Shown piece after piece: positions 1 through 8,161 of a stretch of DNA of 23,593 bases (position 1 is its first letter; every line of letters starts with the position of its first letter). Below the pieces are notes generated by a model. The model worked only from the letters and a program-made list of their open reading frames with translations, ran no database searches and was not told where the DNA came from. Location: the NCBI GenBank assembly GCA_003519685.1, contig DOWG01000315.1, positions 26,418 to 50,010 of the forward strand. Direction: 5' to 3'. This DNA comes from Lachnospiraceae bacterium. Its GTDB lineage: Bacteria > Bacillota > Clostridia > Lachnospirales > Lachnospiraceae. The translations under genes and the position numbers were made by a program.

Positions 1-7
1 TACATAA

Positions 8-26
8 GGCTCCAAAATACGGAGCC
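8..26. other. Short hairpin at the left edge
   Basis: GGCTCC and GGAGCC form a perfect 6-bp stem around a 7-nt A-rich loop. No U-run follows on either strand, so it is not a clear terminator. It may be an internal part of the repeat element that continues at 42-112, or the end of something that begins left of the window. Confidence 0.35.
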
Positions 27-41
27 AAAGTACCGACGAAT

Positions 42-112
42 GCAAATACTCCTTATCGGATATCATTTGTCGAAATCATACGATAGACTTTGTTAGGGGT
101 GTGAACAGTAAC
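42..112 (+). repeat. Dispersed repeat, copy A
   Basis: Positions 42-80 match 17221-17259 directly with one mismatch. Positions 64-112 match the reverse complement of 17133-17183 with two substitutions and a 2-bp length difference. The outer end reads TAGGGGTGTGAACAGTAAC in both copies, which suggests a terminal sequence. Copy A contains one arm of the palindromic unit seen more fully in copy B; its other arm would lie left of the window or is lost. It looks like a non-coding, MITE-like or palindromic dispersed element. Its defined end lies 39 nt before the -35 box of the ArsR-type gene. Confidence 0.75.
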
Positions 113-151
113 ACCGCGCTCTTACCCCATTGCTCCCCAAAGATAAATCAT

Positions 152-180
152 TTGAAATTTCAGGTACAGAATGTTATAAT
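152..180 (+). promoter_or_regulatory. Promoter of the ArsR-type regulator gene
   Basis: TTGAAA (152-157), a 17-nt spacer and a perfect TATAAT (175-180) form a strong sigma-A type promoter. Transcription should begin near 187, giving a leader of about 35 nt with the ribosome site TAAGGAG at 206-212. Confidence 0.85.
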
Positions 181-221
181 TTGTATCATTAGAAGGCCTA
201 ATTTGTAAGGAGAACTATCGT

Positions 222-1202
222 ATGAAAAGTGTATTAGAAATCAATCTTATGGAAAAAGAAAAGCTGGCTGATATAGGTAAAGCATTATCTTCTCCCATAC
301 GACTAGATATTTTATATTATCTGGCAGAAAAGCCGGCAATCATATCGGATGTTGCTAAATATTTTAATATTCCGGCCTCCAGTGCCGCATTGCATATCAA
401 AACTTTAGAAAACGCCGGATTAATCTTTGTTCAGCCTATTCCCGGTTCCAAAGGATCGCAGAAGCTCTGCGGTGTTTTAGTGTCGCGGGTTGATATCGAT
501 TTGTTTCATACCATTATATCCGGCAAAAATCAAATGCTATACCAAGAAAATATTCCAATCGGCAGCTACTTTAATTATGATGTTTATCCGCCCTGCGGTA
601 TTGTTTCAGAAACCAGCTATTTGGGAGCCGAGGACAGCCTAAGCGGATTTTTCTGCCCGGACCGCTTTAAGGCACAGCTGATCTGGCTATCAAAAGGCTT
701 TCTTGAATATCGGTTTTCGAACAATGTAATAAAAACGCACACCGTGAATAAGGTTCAGTTCACCTTTGAAATATGCTCGGAAGCCTTAGGATATAACAAT
801 AACTGGAGATCCGATGTGAGCCTATGGATCAACGGAATAGAAGTTGGTATCATTGAATGCCCCGGTGATTATGGCGGTAGGAGGGGGAGATTGAATCCAG
901 AATGGTGGAGCGAATCCTCCACGCAATACGGCGATTTGAGAAGGATATGGATTACAGACAACGGATGCTATATTGATGAGATAAAGGTATCGGATTACAC
1001 CATAAAATCGTTACAATTAGATACGCTGAACTATATTTCTTTTAAAATAGGAGTTAAACCGGATGCCAGATATGTGGGCGGCTTCAATCTCTTCGGTGAG
1101 AAATTCGGAGATTATTCCCAGAATATAATCATGGAAATATATAATGAACGGGCAGATCATTGCTCCGAACCCGGCGAGGAGACCCCTCCTGTTTCGAACT
1201 GA
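222..1202 (+). CDS. ArsR-type HTH regulator with C-terminal beta-rich domain
   Basis: Predicted DNA-binding regulator of 326 residues. Residues about 10-85 form an ArsR-like winged helix: an N-terminal segment typical of the fold (GKALSSPIRLDILYYL), then a recognition region around residues 43-66. Residues about 115-310 are aromatic-rich and look like a beta-sandwich (for example SDVSLWINGIEVG at 197-209), far longer than the roughly 100-residue classical ArsR metal sensors. No CxC metal motif is visible in the HTH. By inference the extra domain senses a ligand, perhaps a sugar. The start is set by TAAGGAG at 206-212, 9 nt before ATG; a second Met at residue 10 has no such site. The gene has its own strong promoter and converges on the GH30/transport operon, its likely target. 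Related long ArsR-annotated proteins are, from memory, found beside glycosidase genes in Firmicutes. HTH call is firm; ligand and target are unproven. Confidence 0.8.
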   Translation: MKSVLEINLMEKEKLADIGKALSSPIRLDILYYLAEKPAIISDVAKYFNIPASSAALHIKTLENAGLIFVQPIPGSKGSQKLCGVLVSRVDIDLFHTIISGKNQMLYQENIPIGSYFNYDVYPPCGIVSETSYLGAEDSLSGFFCPDRFKAQLIWLSKGFLEYRFSNNVIKTHTVNKVQFTFEICSEALGYNNNWRSDVSLWINGIEVGIIECPGDYGGRRGRLNPEWWSESSTQYGDLRRIWITDNGCYIDEIKVSDYTIKSLQLDTLNYISFKIGVKPDARYVGGFNLFGEKFGDYSQNIIMEIYNERADHCSEPGEETPPVSN

Positions 1203-1222
1203 TATACAAAGAATAAGGGTTA

Positions 1223-1278
1223 AAATTTTGCCGTCGTAACCCACCAGCCCAAACAAACGGGTTACGACGGCAAAATTT
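1223..1278. terminator. 20-bp perfect stem-loop between convergent genes
   Basis: Arms 1223-1242 and 1259-1278 are perfectly complementary over 20 bp with a 16-nt loop. The stem has a GC-rich core flanked by AAATTTTG and CAAAATTT, so each strand ends in a short, imperfect U stretch. It sits between the stop codons of the ArsR-type gene (+) and the GH30 gene (-). This placement fits a bidirectional terminator or an mRNA 3-prime protecting hairpin. Confidence 0.75.
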
Positions 1279-1314
1279 CGATCGGGATTTATAAATATCA
1301 TCCTTAGAATACTT

Positions 1315-2808
1315 TTATTCCTTCGATAAAATAATTGTTGTGATGGACTGCTTATTAATATCAATCACACTTCCCTGATTATATACCTCATTCCTGATAC
1401 AACGCAAATCATACTCTTCTGAGGTTTCATATATCCGCATATTCGTATATTCTAATCCATTTTGATTGTCAAGCACAACTTTCCTGTTCTCATTCCCTTC
1501 GTTTATCAAGACAAGAACAAGCTCCTCCCCACCGTTATCATTGGTACCAACAAAAGCAACCGGTCTAAAAGCATCCGCCTCTTCACTGCTTCCGGATACA
1601 GCAATCCTCTGATATCCCGGGCGAATAAACCTTGAATAATTCCCGTAGCCCCATAAACGTTTTATCGGATTTAAGGTTTTCTGCTCTTCATTTATATAGA
1701 TCAATCCATCCCGATACCCTCCCGGTGCTACACCGACCCAATTCTGCCAGGATACCACATCCAACACGGTAAGGTCCTCGACCAGCACCTCTGCAAGATG
1801 AAATGCTGAGTCCATAGTGACATCAGAACCGTTCACCATCTCACACCATTCACTCATGCGAAGCTTCACATTCGGAAAATTGGCATCGATCCAACGCTTG
1901 TATGCTGCTTTGGAGGCCGTATCCGACCAGTAGGAATGATTATCAATGGTATCAAAATGACTGTTTAAAACAGTATCATTCAGAATTGCACTGGTATAAG
2001 CAACCGCATCTTCTTTCCATTCGCCGCTTTCCGGTCCGGACAAGGACACTCCGCTAAGCGCAGGCCTGCTCTCCAACTCTTCTAAGAAGGCACGGTATAC
2101 TTTAGCAATTTTCGAGGGTTCATAATGGCAGCCTTCCTGGCCTTCGAACCAATCCCATTGCGGCTCATTAATTGGCGAAATAAATTTAACCGGAACTCCT
2201 TCTCCTACAAAATGCTCAGCAACATCCATGACATAAACAGCAAAATCATCGTAATTCTCCGGCAGGATATTCTTCTTTTCACCCGCACTTACCTGCGCCA
2301 TTCCATTGATGGTGAGCCGCTCCGGCGGACTGTTCGAGAACAAGACAACCTCCTGAACTCCAAGTTCAACCGCTTTTTTCATAAACCATACCGCATTGTC
2401 GTCCTTATTCCAATCATATACACCCGGTGCTGTTTCAAAGCTCTCCGCGCGGCGGTGCGTGTCCCAATAGGTTCCCCTTTTGCTGTCTGCAGAACCGGCG
2501 CCGACATTATAACGGTAGCAGGTAAGACCAATTCCATACTCTTTATCAAACAGCAGCATTGCGATCTCATCCCGTACCGAGCGCCCGGTATCCTTATATT
2601 CCTTATCCCAGCCGCCGACATATTGGGACCACCAGCAGCCGCTGGTTCCAAAGCTTTCGATGATCTGATATTGCACAGACGGATTGAAAGTAAATGCTAT
2701 TGTATCTTCTCTCTGATTCATAATATTCTCCTTGCTATTATCATTATAAGAGCATCCCATAAGCAGTGCACCCAGGCAGATTATTGCAGCACACATCCTT
2801 TTCATCAT
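1315..2808 (-). CDS. GH30-family glycosidase, lipoprotein
   Basis: Secreted glycoside hydrolase, 497 residues from the chosen start. A hydrophobic leader ends in the lipobox LMGC, so the mature enzyme should be anchored outside the membrane. Numbered from this start, INEP carries the likely acid/base Glu215, and SEW carries the likely nucleophile Glu320, as in clan GH-A. FGTSGCWWSQ near residue 53 and FSNSPP near residue 157 are typical of GH30. The C-terminal 100 residues should form the usual beta-sandwich. From memory the pattern resembles subfamily 5 (endo-beta-1,6-galactanase), which would fit the GH35 upstream, but the subfamily cannot be fixed here. Start: an in-frame ATG at 2820 has no ribosome site, while GGAG at 2818-2815 lies 6 nt before the ATG at 2808. 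Last gene of the transport operon, 48 nt after permease pair 1. GH30 call is strong, substrate weak. Confidence 0.88.
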   Translation of the reverse strand: MMKRMCAAIICLGALLMGCSYNDNSKENIMNQREDTIAFTFNPSVQYQIIESFGTSGCWWSQYVGGWDKEYKDTGRSVRDEIAMLLFDKEYGIGLTCYRYNVGAGSADSKRGTYWDTHRRAESFETAPGVYDWNKDDNAVWFMKKAVELGVQEVVLFSNSPPERLTINGMAQVSAGEKKNILPENYDDFAVYVMDVAEHFVGEGVPVKFISPINEPQWDWFEGQEGCHYEPSKIAKVYRAFLEELESRPALSGVSLSGPESGEWKEDAVAYTSAILNDTVLNSHFDTIDNHSYWSDTASKAAYKRWIDANFPNVKLRMSEWCEMVNGSDVTMDSAFHLAEVLVEDLTVLDVVSWQNWVGVAPGGYRDGLIYINEEQKTLNPIKRLWGYGNYSRFIRPGYQRIAVSGSSEEADAFRPVAFVGTNDNGGEELVLVLINEGNENRKVVLDNQNGLEYTNMRIYETSEEYDLRCIRNEVYNQGSVIDINKQSITTIILSKE

Positions 2809-2856
2809 ACAATTCTCCATTCTCTAAAAAATACGGTGAATTCGGCATCCGTTTCT

Positions 2857-3858
2857 TTATCCTACCAACCCTGAATTTTCAAGATTCTCTACCAGCCATT
2901 TCTGTGCTCCGAAATACACAATAAGTAAAGGAATCAGGAAAATTAAAATTGCCGCTTGCTTAATTGCATCAAAAGCAAAATCATTTGCTAACGGTATATC
3001 AAACCATACCTTAACTGCATTTAAAACAAATTGCTTATTGGCCGGAGTAAAGGTTTTATTCAAAATAGAGCTTAGGTATGGTCCATCTTTATTAAAGTAA
3101 CTGGTATAATAGGTATCTCCGTAATTCCATACAAAGGATAAAACCGCAACGGTTGAAATCGCAGGTGTCGCATTAGGAATCATGATCTTAAAATAGGTTT
3201 TATGGAAACCACAGCCATCAATCAGTGCTGCTTCTTCCAGTTCATTCGGAATATTCTTAAAAAACTGACTAAAAATGAAGATGAATAGGCTTTGCTGAAC
3301 ACCAAAACCAAAAACTGCAAGCAAAACTAAGGTTATCGGTTTATTAATCAAGTTAACTTCTCCTGCCACAGTGAACAGCTTTAATAATCCAAATGCATTA
3401 AAATGTGTAAAATATATGTACTGTGCCAGCAGCAAGGACTGCCTCGGAATTAAGAACACCAGGATAACTAAAAAGAAAACGATACGGTGTCCAAAGAATT
3501 TAACCCTTGCCAGAGCATACCCTGCCATCGCTGAGAAGAACACCTGAATGGCCATGATTCCTGCTGCATACAGAACCGATTTCACCATGGTCATGATTCC
3601 CTCAGGCATACTAAATCTTATTGCAGCCTTAAAACTGACTACAGAAAAGTTCAAAGGCAGCCATATAACATTCGGATTCCCCAGATCTTCTATGCTTGAG
3701 AAAACGGAAGGGATCAGCTGGATAATCGGATACAATATTGTAAAGCACAAACCAACAATTATACAGAATAAGAAAATCGACCGGATTACCTTTTGTACTT
3801 TCTTCTTGAATAAATATACTGCCAATCCCGGAGAATGGCTTTGGGGCTTATTTTTCAT
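2857..3858 (-). CDS. Sugar ABC importer permease, MalG-like (pair 1)
   Basis: Inner-membrane subunit of a type I carbohydrate ABC importer, 333 residues. The cytoplasmic EAA loop at about 208-228 (EEAALIDGCGFHKTYFKIMIP region) is the coupling site for the ATPase. About six membrane segments are visible, the first at about 27-50. The final residues (ENSGLVG) resemble the typical MalG C-terminus. The gene overlaps the upstream MalF-like permease gene by 11 bp, which implies translational coupling. AAGGTGG, 9 nt before the ATG, supports this start. No ATPase gene lies nearby, so a shared MsmX-type ATPase is likely, as is common in Firmicutes. The substrate is not readable from the permease; context suggests oligosaccharides. 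Confidence 0.93.
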   Translation of the reverse strand: MKNKPQSHSPGLAVYLFKKKVQKVIRSIFLFCIIVGLCFTILYPIIQLIPSVFSSIEDLGNPNVIWLPLNFSVVSFKAAIRFSMPEGIMTMVKSVLYAAGIMAIQVFFSAMAGYALARVKFFGHRIVFFLVILVFLIPRQSLLLAQYIYFTHFNAFGLLKLFTVAGEVNLINKPITLVLLAVFGFGVQQSLFIFIFSQFFKNIPNELEEAALIDGCGFHKTYFKIMIPNATPAISTVAVLSFVWNYGDTYYTSYFNKDGPYLSSILNKTFTPANKQFVLNAVKVWFDIPLANDFAFDAIKQAAILIFLIPLLIVYFGAQKWLVENLENSGLVG

Positions 3859-4753
3859 ACCTTTTTACCACCTTTCTCAATGCCAGCATAACAATGCCAA
3901 GTACCAGAAGTACATTTAATATATAAACCACGGATAGGGCGGATCCGGTTCCAATCTTACTTTGCTCAAAGGCAAAACTATAAGCTTCTTGGGCAATCGG
4001 AGATTTCAGAAACAGATCTACAATCGTATATATCGTTACAAATAAGGTAATGTGAATAATCGAAGGTATGGTTACTTTCCAAAAGGTCTCATAGGTTGTC
4101 GCGCCTTCAATCTTAGCCACTTCATACAAGCTTGGACTGATTGACTGCAAGCCAGCCAGATAGATCAAGGTTTGTACCCCGGATTGCGATAATACATCAA
4201 ATATTTTATCAACATAGGATATCAAAGGCAGTAGAATGCGCCTTGGTATATCGGTATAGTGCATCAGAAGAACACTGATATAACTTTCACTGAATAACCC
4301 GGTACTCTCCTTTGCCCATTCACCTCCGGTTGTGATTGCCAGCATGTTCGTTACTACCTCAATTCCGAAGATAATCGGAAGAAAGTAAATCACTCTGACG
4401 ATACCACGCCCTTTGAATTTTAGGTTGGCAAGCAAGGCCATAAATAAGCTGAAAATAACAATCAATGGCACATTGGTTAAAATCATAATATTCTGATCTG
4501 CGAAAAGACGCAGCATCGGCTGAGCCTCTGTGGTCACCTCATTGGTAAATAGATCAATGTAATTTTGAATGCCGTTAAATGCAAACTTCATACCGCCCGC
4601 ATCATTCACACTGACCTTGTTAAAGGAGTATATCACTGTATTAAATAGCGGTATCGCAAAGCATAGAAAGAAACCAATCAGAAACGGCAAAACATATAGG
4701 AAACCATTTAGCTTTCTTCTTGTTTTATATTTAAGCTGAAACTTACTTCTCAT
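3848..4753 (-). CDS. Sugar ABC importer permease, MalF-like (pair 1)
   Basis: Partner permease of pair 1, 301 residues from the chosen start. The EAA loop lies at about 210-230 (YEVAKIEGATTYETFWKVTI). The N-terminus RRKLNGFLYVLPFLIGFF begins the first membrane segment, and a periplasm-facing-type loop follows it, as in MalF-like permeases of Gram-positives. Start: the frame stays open to a TTG at 4795, but GGAGG at 4763-4759 sits 5 nt before the ATG at 4753, and the protein then begins MRSKFQLKYKTRRK, typical of the family. It follows the DUF5696-type gene by 48 nt from its stop and overlaps the MalG-like gene, so it belongs to the same transcript. Confidence 0.92.
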   Translation of the reverse strand: MRSKFQLKYKTRRKLNGFLYVLPFLIGFFLCFAIPLFNTVIYSFNKVSVNDAGGMKFAFNGIQNYIDLFTNEVTTEAQPMLRLFADQNIMILTNVPLIVIFSLFMALLANLKFKGRGIVRVIYFLPIIFGIEVVTNMLAITTGGEWAKESTGLFSESYISVLLMHYTDIPRRILLPLISYVDKIFDVLSQSGVQTLIYLAGLQSISPSLYEVAKIEGATTYETFWKVTIPSIIHITLFVTIYTIVDLFLKSPIAQEAYSFAFEQSKIGTGSALSVVYILNVLLVLGIVMLALRKVVKRYEK

Positions 4754-4801
4754 CTTAACCTCCATCCTGCCGTCAGGCAGCTTATATACTTTCAACCCCC
4801 T

Positions 4802-7450
4802 CTATTCCTGTATCATCAGATATCCAAGAGAAGGTATCTCTTTACCATCCACTACTACAGAATGCAGATTATAGTTCGTAATTACGGACACTCCCGAAGC
4901 ATATTCTGTACAAAACACATTCTCCTGCAAGATCGTGTGATTCGTTATCTCCATTCTTCCTATCTTATCCCAGACATCTTTACATTCTGTATAAACCTGA
5001 TGAATACTATCCTTCTGCTTCTCGTATTCCGTAGCATAATAATAGGCATAGGGTGTATCCTGCAGGATATCATCACTCTTGGCACTCAGGGTAAATTTGG
5101 GATATATCCCCAGTTCAACCGATTGAAGTACATAGTAAGTGTAATTATAACTAGACATATTCACATTCTTGGTCGTCTCCTGGATCAGGCCATTCAAGAC
5201 AAGCTGGCGAAATGGTATCGTGGTATATATCGTTGCATAATTGCTGCTTTCCCTGGAGATATCCTCTGCATAGGAGCCGTATTGTACATTTTTCATCATC
5301 GGATTATAAAGAGATAATTCTTTGCTTTCTGCAAGTTTTTTCAGATTCTCATCCACAATCTGACCCGCCTGGTAAACAGAGATTGTCTTTCTAAATCGGT
5401 AATCCGCAAAATTGTAATGCGCAAGATCCGCTATGGACAGCTTGTCATAATCCTTTGATGCTGCCAGAAATTTTTCTACAACCCCATTCATATAACGAGG
5501 GGACAGAAGGTAGAAATAATTTGTATCAAAGCCAATATATCCGTTAAGCACTCCCAGGGAAGGAAGGTAACGGTACAAAGCCGCCGGAGAATTGGAATAA
5601 TCATAAATTGCATGGTATCTTGCTGAGAAACCATTCCCCTTATCATATACCTTCGCCAGCGATGCCTCGAAGAACAGATCCATGTTTTTTTCCTTGACCA
5701 GCTCTTCTAATTTTAACAGCTCCTTCTTTGTACCATTGGCAGCTGTCAGATCGGCCTTTGTATTTAATTTGTTTTCAAAACCGCCATTGAAGAAACCGGA
5801 ATACTGTACTGCAAGATTTTTATCCCCCAGATCATTAATAATTTCTGCCAGTTCTTCATAAGTCGTCATGGAATAATATGCGTCATATGGTATTCCAAGA
5901 AAACGTTTTGTCAGTGATATGGTTCCTAGAAAATCCAGATAAAGCTTCAGCTTATCCGGATAGGAAGCTTCCTTGATCCCCCATTCCCTCATCAGGTAAT
6001 TCCGATAGGCTACTGCCATATCAAAATAGGTGACCCGGTCCGGAAAAAGCTGATACCGGATCGTATAATCCACATCTAAAAAACCAGAATCTGCAAGATA
6101 GGAAGCCTGGTTATCGCTGTATGGACCATATACCTTAACCTTACTATACTGGGTCACATCAAAGGATGCGAATGCTTTATTAATGGCCGAAGGACTATCC
6201 TTGCTTGTAGAAGCAAGTTTTACATTGATATAGGATGTCTCAGCGCCTTTTTCGATAATTCCCAGAAAACCATGCGTTGAATTCTGATACTCTCCATAGG
6301 TCATTCCGAACACCGGCATCATCAATTCTTCCTCGTATTTAGGTGCAAAATAATAATCAGATAAAAAGTCATTGTTATAGACCGGCCTGATATAATCCGA
6401 AACAGCAGAATTCGCCGTATTAAACTTAAAGAGTGCACCGGCACCGTCCGGTACAAGGATATAACCATCGGCATAATCCGTCGCGCTTACCGCTCCAAAA
6501 TTAGGCATTACTTTTATGTTCTGAATGGTGTAATAGCTGTTACTGCTTACCATTTCCTGCGTAGGAACCCTTAGGATAAAATCATCGTTATCCAGAACAG
6601 CCTCCACAACAATCGTAAACTGCGCCGGTTCCGCAAAAGATACGCTAAGTCCCATCTCCTCGCTATCAGCAATCAGCATTTGTCTTGTGTAACCAAGAAG
6701 CTCCGCAAGCTTTATGAGCTGTTTTACCGCGCTTCTCGGGGGAGTTCCATTATAGGAAACCGCATAGCAGTCCTCTGTTATACTCTTTTTATAGAGTAAT
6801 TTCAGTGTCATTCTATATTTATCCCCGGTCGCTTTATCGATTTTTCCAGAATCAACGAGTGACTGCATTCCTCCAAGAAAAAAATTTTCAAACCGATCCA
6901 AAGACATCTTCTGGGGATAATATTCATAGAAGCGTTCCGACTCTCCCTCATTCACATCCATAGTAATTCGAATGCCATGATCAATCTGACGGATCGTATA
7001 GCTTCCAAGCTGCGTGCAATAGGTGTAGGTATCCCATTCATAAAGATTATTATCTTTACCGAGATAAGAAACTGTCAGCAAGGCAAGATCCGACGCCCGT
7101 TCTGACTCCGGAACGGCAGAACTCCAAACCCTGCCGGTATTCTTATCCTCCACTTTTAAGATCATATCCGCACTGTTGATATACAGACGCCTGCTGCCGC
7201 TTTCTGCCGCCAGTACCTCTCCCGCATCATGGGCAATCTCTTTCCCTGCTGCCGACAGCCCTTGATATTCTATCTCCGGTAACGGACTCGCTTTCACCAA
7301 AAGGATCGGTATAAAATGTATTAATATTGGTATAATGCATAAACCAAGGATGGTCACTGTTAATTTTCCAATGAAATGCTTATGATATATCTTTTTTAGC
7401 TTATCGATTACAGGTTTCCATCGGTCAAATATTCTAATAAATATCTTCAT
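4802..7450 (-). CDS. DUF5696-type membrane-anchored protein, glycosidase-like
   Basis: Protein of 882 residues that I place in the DUF5696 group by overall character and context; this is recognition from memory, not a search. Residues 1-26 are basic, 27-52 form one membrane segment, and the rest should face outside. Residues about 85-490 look beta-rich (for example YILVPDGAGALFKF at 330-343). Residues about 500-800 alternate strand-like and helical segments (LYLDFLG, LAVQYSGFFNGGFENK, DLFFEASLAKVYDK, GYIGFDTNYFY), as in a (beta/alpha)8 barrel. This suggests a sugar-acting or sugar-binding barrel, but I cannot assign catalytic residues. GGGAG 5 nt before ATG supports the start. It lies between the Yip1-family gene (75 nt upstream) and permease pair 1. 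A carbohydrate-processing role at the cell surface is inference. Confidence 0.7.
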   Translation of the reverse strand: MKIFIRIFDRWKPVIDKLKKIYHKHFIGKLTVTILGLCIIPILIHFIPILLVKASPLPEIEYQGLSAAGKEIAHDAGEVLAAESGSRRLYINSADMILKVEDKNTGRVWSSAVPESERASDLALLTVSYLGKDNNLYEWDTYTYCTQLGSYTIRQIDHGIRITMDVNEGESERFYEYYPQKMSLDRFENFFLGGMQSLVDSGKIDKATGDKYRMTLKLLYKKSITEDCYAVSYNGTPPRSAVKQLIKLAELLGYTRQMLIADSEEMGLSVSFAEPAQFTIVVEAVLDNDDFILRVPTQEMVSSNSYYTIQNIKVMPNFGAVSATDYADGYILVPDGAGALFKFNTANSAVSDYIRPVYNNDFLSDYYFAPKYEEELMMPVFGMTYGEYQNSTHGFLGIIEKGAETSYINVKLASTSKDSPSAINKAFASFDVTQYSKVKVYGPYSDNQASYLADSGFLDVDYTIRYQLFPDRVTYFDMAVAYRNYLMREWGIKEASYPDKLKLYLDFLGTISLTKRFLGIPYDAYYSMTTYEELAEIINDLGDKNLAVQYSGFFNGGFENKLNTKADLTAANGTKKELLKLEELVKEKNMDLFFEASLAKVYDKGNGFSARYHAIYDYSNSPAALYRYLPSLGVLNGYIGFDTNYFYLLSPRYMNGVVEKFLAASKDYDKLSIADLAHYNFADYRFRKTISVYQAGQIVDENLKKLAESKELSLYNPMMKNVQYGSYAEDISRESSNYATIYTTIPFRQLVLNGLIQETTKNVNMSSYNYTYYVLQSVELGIYPKFTLSAKSDDILQDTPYAYYYATEYEKQKDSIHQVYTECKDVWDKIGRMEITNHTILQENVFCTEYASGVSVITNYNLHSVVVDGKEIPSLGYLMIQE

Positions 7451-7525
7451 GCTTTCTCCCTTCTACCATTCCACCGGCACAATCTTCCAAAAGGCAGATA
7501 CTTTCTCCCGGCAGGAAACAGACCA

Positions 7526-8161
7526 TCAATGGATTCTTCTTATCATTTCCTGTGCTACGGAAGATATGAAATAATACATGCGCTCTAGCAAAGAGAAGAA
7601 CAGGATGCCCAAAAACACGATAATAAAAGCAGCTACAGCTGTCGCCAGAAGCGTCCTGATATTAACCGCAAAAGAATATTCATGTATAATACAGAGACCG
7701 GCCAGAAGAACAAAGACAAACCATGCTGCTCCGATGCCCTGTATTGATTTCAATATGATTACCTCTTCCTTGATGATAAAGTTACTTGCAAATACCGTGA
7801 ATGCATTGATGAGCACCATCGGAAGAAGGGAATAGCATGATACGATGTAAATATCTCTCATATTTCCTTTTCCGTTAAACAGTGTCGTTACCGTCCAATT
7901 GCTTACTGTAAACAGAATAATAAGGGATAGGGCCGATATGAAAATCGAGACACTGTTCATCTCAAAGATAGCATTAAAATTCATAATAAAACCGGTATAT
8001 TGATAAGAAATACATTTTATGATTCCATATAGTATCAATATAATTGTTGCGATTAAGGTACTGCCTTTCTTTCTGTATTTGATTTCATAGAAGCCATCAA
8101 AAGGATGAAATAAGGCATATCTGAGGTAATACATTTTTTCTTTCACGATCTCACTCTGCAT
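7526..8161 (-). CDS. Yip1-family integral membrane protein
   Basis: Protein of 211 residues with about five hydrophobic segments. The N-terminal FHPFDGFYEIKYRKKGS is typical of bacterial Yip1-domain proteins, where an amphipathic start precedes the membrane bundle. The function of bacterial Yip1 proteins is not established. The gene overlaps the end of the NHL-TPR gene by 11 bp and has AAGGAGG 9 nt before its ATG, so the two are probably translated together and may form a complex. Its place among importer genes suggests a membrane partner or scaffold of the transport system (inference). Family call is fairly sure, role unknown. Confidence 0.75.
   Translation of the reverse strand: MQSEIVKEKMYYLRYALFHPFDGFYEIKYRKKGSTLIATIILILYGIIKCISYQYTGFIMNFNAIFEMNSVSIFISALSLIILFTVSNWTVTTLFNGKGNMRDIYIVSCYSLLPMVLINAFTVFASNFIIKEEVIILKSIQGIGAAWFVFVLLAGLCIIHEYSFAVNIRTLLATAVAAFIIVFLGILFFSLLERMYYFISSVAQEMIRRIH

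Noticed and set aside
1017..1364. Minus-strand open frame of 115 codons
   Set aside because: It overlaps the ArsR-type gene end, the stem-loop and the GH30 end, with no family features.
2125..2874. Plus-strand open frame of 249 codons
   Set aside because: It lies antisense to the GH30 gene, has no recognisable domain and no ribosome site; the GH30 reading explains the region.
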